NCBI GenBank assembly: GCA_003105285.1
Contig: PQAN01000209.1
Coordinates: 1-8,874 of the forward strand
From: Methylocystaceae bacterium
GTDB lineage: Bacteria > Pseudomonadota > Alphaproteobacteria > Rhizobiales > Beijerinckiaceae
Reading direction: 5' to 3'
Length of the DNA stretch: 8,874 nucleotides
Made by a program: the position numbers and the translations under genes. The notes beneath the pieces were generated by a model. The model was not told where the DNA came from, did not search any database, and saw nothing but the letters and a program-made list of their open reading frames with translations. This document shows, piece by piece, positions 7,232 to 8,874 of the stretch. Position 1 is the first letter of the stretch. Every line of letters starts with the position of its first letter.

Positions 7232-7918
7232 ATGCGGGTTCTGATGATCGAGGACGAGCCGGAGATGGCTCGCGTGATCGCCGCCAAGCTCGGGCGCTCT
7301 GGCTTCATCGCGGATCACATGCGCACGCTGGGGGAGGCGCGGGCCGCTCTGGCTGCGCACCGTTATTCCTTCGCGCTGCTCGATCGCCGTCTTCCCGACG
7401 GCGACGGCATATCGCTGCTCGCGGAGCTGCGCAAATCGCAACCGGGCGTTCGCGTCCTCGTGTTGACTGCCTGCGACGCGGTCACTGACAAGATCGCCGC
7501 CCTCGACTCCGGCGCCGACGACTACCTCACCAAGCCTTTCGGCGTCGACGAGCTGCTCGCGCGCCTGCGCGTCGCGCTGCGCCACGCGGCGGCCGCGGGT
7601 GCCGGCGGGGCGCCGCCGGTGTACGTCAACGGCGAGCTCGAGGTGGACCTCGCCGCCCGCCGCGTCACCGTGGCCGGACGCGAGGTCCACCTCACGCCCC
7701 ACGAGTTCAAGCTCCTCGCCTTCCTCGTCAAGCACGCCGGCAAGGTCGTCACTCACAGGCAGCTCCTGCGCGAGGTGTGGGGGCCCGAGTACGGCGACGA
7801 GAACCACTACGTGCGCGTCTACATGGCGCAGCTCCGCCACAAGCTCGAGCGCGACCCGGCGCGGCCGCGCCACCTCCTCACCGAGCCGGGAGTCGGCTAC
7901 CGCCTGCTCGAGTCGTAG
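7232..7918 (+). CDS. OmpR-family response regulator, apparent hybrid: unrelated receiver + KdpE-like DNA-binding domain
   Basis: This is a 228-residue two-component regulator. The receiver (1-118) has acidic pocket Glu7/Asp8, phospho-acceptor Asp51 in LLDRRLPDGDG, Thr79 and Lys101 in KPF. The winged helix (about 131-226) carries VHLTPHEFKLLAFLV, GKVVTHRQLLREVWGP, HYVRVYMAQLRHKLE and DPARPRHLLTEPGVGYRLL, all hallmarks of KdpE, the potassium-uptake (kdp) regulator. The first 80 residues look like other alphaproteobacterial OmpR-type receivers rather than KdpE; from TDKIAALDSGADDYLTKPFG (85-104) on, the match is KdpE. Codon use changes too: 16 of the first 80 codons end in A/T but only about 6 of the last 145. 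The start at 7232 has GGAGG 8 bases upstream. No kinase gene follows. It is a complete open frame, but probably not one natural gene; do not name it kdpE without checking. Confidence 0.85.
   Translation: MRVLMIEDEPEMARVIAAKLGRSGFIADHMRTLGEARAALAAHRYSFALLDRRLPDGDGISLLAELRKSQPGVRVLVLTACDAVTDKIAALDSGADDYLTKPFGVDELLARLRVALRHAAAAGAGGAPPVYVNGELEVDLAARRVTVAGREVHLTPHEFKLLAFLVKHAGKVVTHRQLLREVWGPEYGDENHYVRVYMAQLRHKLERDPARPRHLLTEPGVGYRLLES
7470..7510. other. Probable junction of two unrelated DNA sources
   Basis: Within the response-regulator gene, codon usage and protein family both switch here. Upstream genes show about 20% A/T-ending codons (6 of the first 30 in the receptor, 16 of the first 80 in the regulator). 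Downstream they are rare (about 6 of 145, then 8 of 307 in guaB). The switch falls in the conserved receiver segment just before DKIAALDSGADDY, a place where unrelated response regulators share similar DNA. An assembly, amplification or recombination crossover is the inference; the exact base cannot be read. Confidence 0.6.
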
Positions 7919-7940
7919 CCCCCGCGCCGCTCGCGCGGTG

Positions 7941-7946
7941 TACAAT
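7941..7946 (+). promoter_or_regulatory. guaB: Putative -10 box for a leaderless guaB transcript
   Basis: TACAAT ends five bases before the guaB ATG. A start site 6-7 bases after a -10 box would fall on the ATG itself, and there is no Shine-Dalgarno sequence in the 33-base gap. Together this suggests a leaderless mRNA. A matching -35 box is not evident in the GC-rich sequence upstream. Confidence 0.5.
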
Positions 7947-7951
7947 CCGCC

Positions 7952-8874
7952 ATGCCTGACCACGACATCCCGCTGGCGCTCACATTCGACGACGTGCTGC
8001 TGCTCCCGGCCCGTTCGGCGGTGCACCCGGCGCACGTCGACGTCTCGGCCAAGCTGACCGCCGACATTACCCTCAACATCCCGATCGTCTCCGCCGCGAT
8101 GGACACCGTCACCGAGGCGCGGATGGCGATCGCCATGGCGCAGCACGGCGGCATCGGCGTGATCCACCGCAACATGCCGATCGACAAGCAGGCCGAAGAG
8201 GTCGACATGGTCAAGCGCTCGGAGTCGGGGATGATTGTCGACCCCGTCACCGTGCTCCCGGACCAGCTCGTCCGCGAGGCGCTCGACCTGATGGCGCGCT
8301 ACCGCATCTCCGGCCTGCCGGTGGTCGACAGCCACGGCCAGCTCAAGGGGATCCTGACCAACCGCGACCTGAGGTTCTGCACCGAGTTCGACCGGCCGAT
8401 CACCGACTTCATGACCAAGGAAGACCTGGTCACGGCGCCGGTCGGCACCACCCTCGACCAGGCCAAGGCGCTGCTCCACAGGCACCGCATCGAGAAGCTG
8501 CTGGTGGTCGACGACGACGGCGCGCTCAAGGGGCTGATCACCGTCAAGGACATCAAGAAGGCGCAGGAGTACCCGATCGCCTGCAAGGACCGGTTCGGCC
8601 GTCTGCGGGTGGCCGCCGCGGTGGGCTCCGGCCCCGACCTCGACGACCGCTGCGCCGCCCTCGTCGAGGCCAAGGTCGACGTGCTGTGCATCGACTCCTC
8701 GCACGGCCACAGCGAGGTGGTGCTGGCCGCGGCGGCGCGGATCAAGCAGCGCTTCCCGTCGGTGCCCCTGATCGCCGGCAACGTCGCCACGTTCGAGGGC
8801 GCGCGCGACCTGATCGCGCTCGGCGTCGACGGGGTCAAGGTCGGCATCGGCCCGGGCTCGATCTGCACCACGCG
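7952..8874 (+). CDS. guaB: IMP dehydrogenase, N-terminal 307 residues (3' end outside window)
   Basis: IMP dehydrogenase oxidises IMP to XMP with NAD+, the committed step of GMP synthesis, in the cytoplasm. The frame starts MPDHDIPLALTFDDVLLLPA and continues with SAAMDTVTEARMAIAMAQHGGIGVIHRN, both split here only by numbering (about 48-77), and two CBS domains inserted at about 93-210 (ISGLPVVDSHGQLKGILTNRD; IEKLLVVDDDGALKGLITVKD). The barrel resumes with AAAVGSG, VDVLCIDSSHGHS and IAGNVAT, and ends with GVDGVKVGIGPGSICTT. The catalytic cysteine is residue 305, the same number as in E. coli GuaB, which supports the ATG at 7952. The window ends two residues later, so the flap and C-terminal third are missing. 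Codons are nearly all G/C-ending, unlike genes left of about 7480. It follows the KdpE-like gene by 33 bases. Confidence 0.96.
   Translation, partial: MPDHDIPLALTFDDVLLLPARSAVHPAHVDVSAKLTADITLNIPIVSAAMDTVTEARMAIAMAQHGGIGVIHRNMPIDKQAEEVDMVKRSESGMIVDPVTVLPDQLVREALDLMARYRISGLPVVDSHGQLKGILTNRDLRFCTEFDRPITDFMTKEDLVTAPVGTTLDQAKALLHRHRIEKLLVVDDDGALKGLITVKDIKKAQEYPIACKDRFGRLRVAAAVGSGPDLDDRCAALVEAKVDVLCIDSSHGHSEVVLAAAARIKQRFPSVPLIAGNVATFEGARDLIALGVDGVKVGIGPGSICTT

Noticed and set aside
7064..8710. 548-codon open frame on the minus strand
   Set aside because: It is antisense to the response regulator and guaB, is rich in V/D/H/R/G, and spans the suspected junction. Antisense frames of guaB often look like this.
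1..8874. tRNA, rRNA, CRISPR array, insertion sequence or attachment site
   Set aside because: No regular spaced repeats, transposase-like protein, terminal inverted repeats or tRNA-like cloverleaf were recognised.

Overview
The window appears to hold DNA of two origins that meet inside one gene near position 7470-7510. The larger left part (1 to about 7480) looks like an alphaproteobacterium, possibly of the Hyphomicrobiales/methylotroph type. This rests on GC-rich DNA favouring GCG, TCG and CGC codons and on alphaproteobacterial-style protein sequences; the genus cannot be settled from sequence alone. The right part (about 7500 to 8874) uses almost only G/C-ending codons. It carries a KdpE-type DNA-binding domain and guaB, in the style of some other high-GC bacterium.

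Left part: four genes lie head to tail on the minus strand and read like one metal-uptake operon. In transcription order they are: a small secreted or membrane-anchored Cys/His-rich protein of DUF2946 type (7003-6587), a TonB-dependent siderophore-type outer-membrane receptor (6508-4262), a four-helix PepSY-associated inner-membrane protein (4102-2816), and a periplasmic S46-family serine peptidase (2775-622). Spacers are 78, 159 and 40 bases. A perfect 13-bp inverted repeat sits between receptor and PepSY genes and could tune expression of the downstream pair. At the far left, on the plus strand and convergent with the operon, is the C-terminal end of a second PepSY-type protein, with an abnormal Arg-rich tail and its 5' end outside the window.

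Right part: a 228-base divergent spacer (7004-7231) separates the operon from an OmpR-family response regulator on the plus strand. Its receiver domain matches the left-side style, while its winged-helix half is KdpE-like. No histidine kinase follows. Instead guaB (IMP dehydrogenase) starts 33 bases later behind a TACAAT box that suggests a leaderless transcript, and it runs off the right edge just after its catalytic cysteine.

Working model (inference): the receptor imports a metal chelate, the PepSY protein acts at the inner membrane in metal release or reduction, the DUF2946 protein handles metal outside the cytoplasm, and the peptidase trims peptides in the periplasm. The divergent regulator, in its intact genomic form, may control the operon. 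The regulator as present here is most likely an assembly or amplification chimera.
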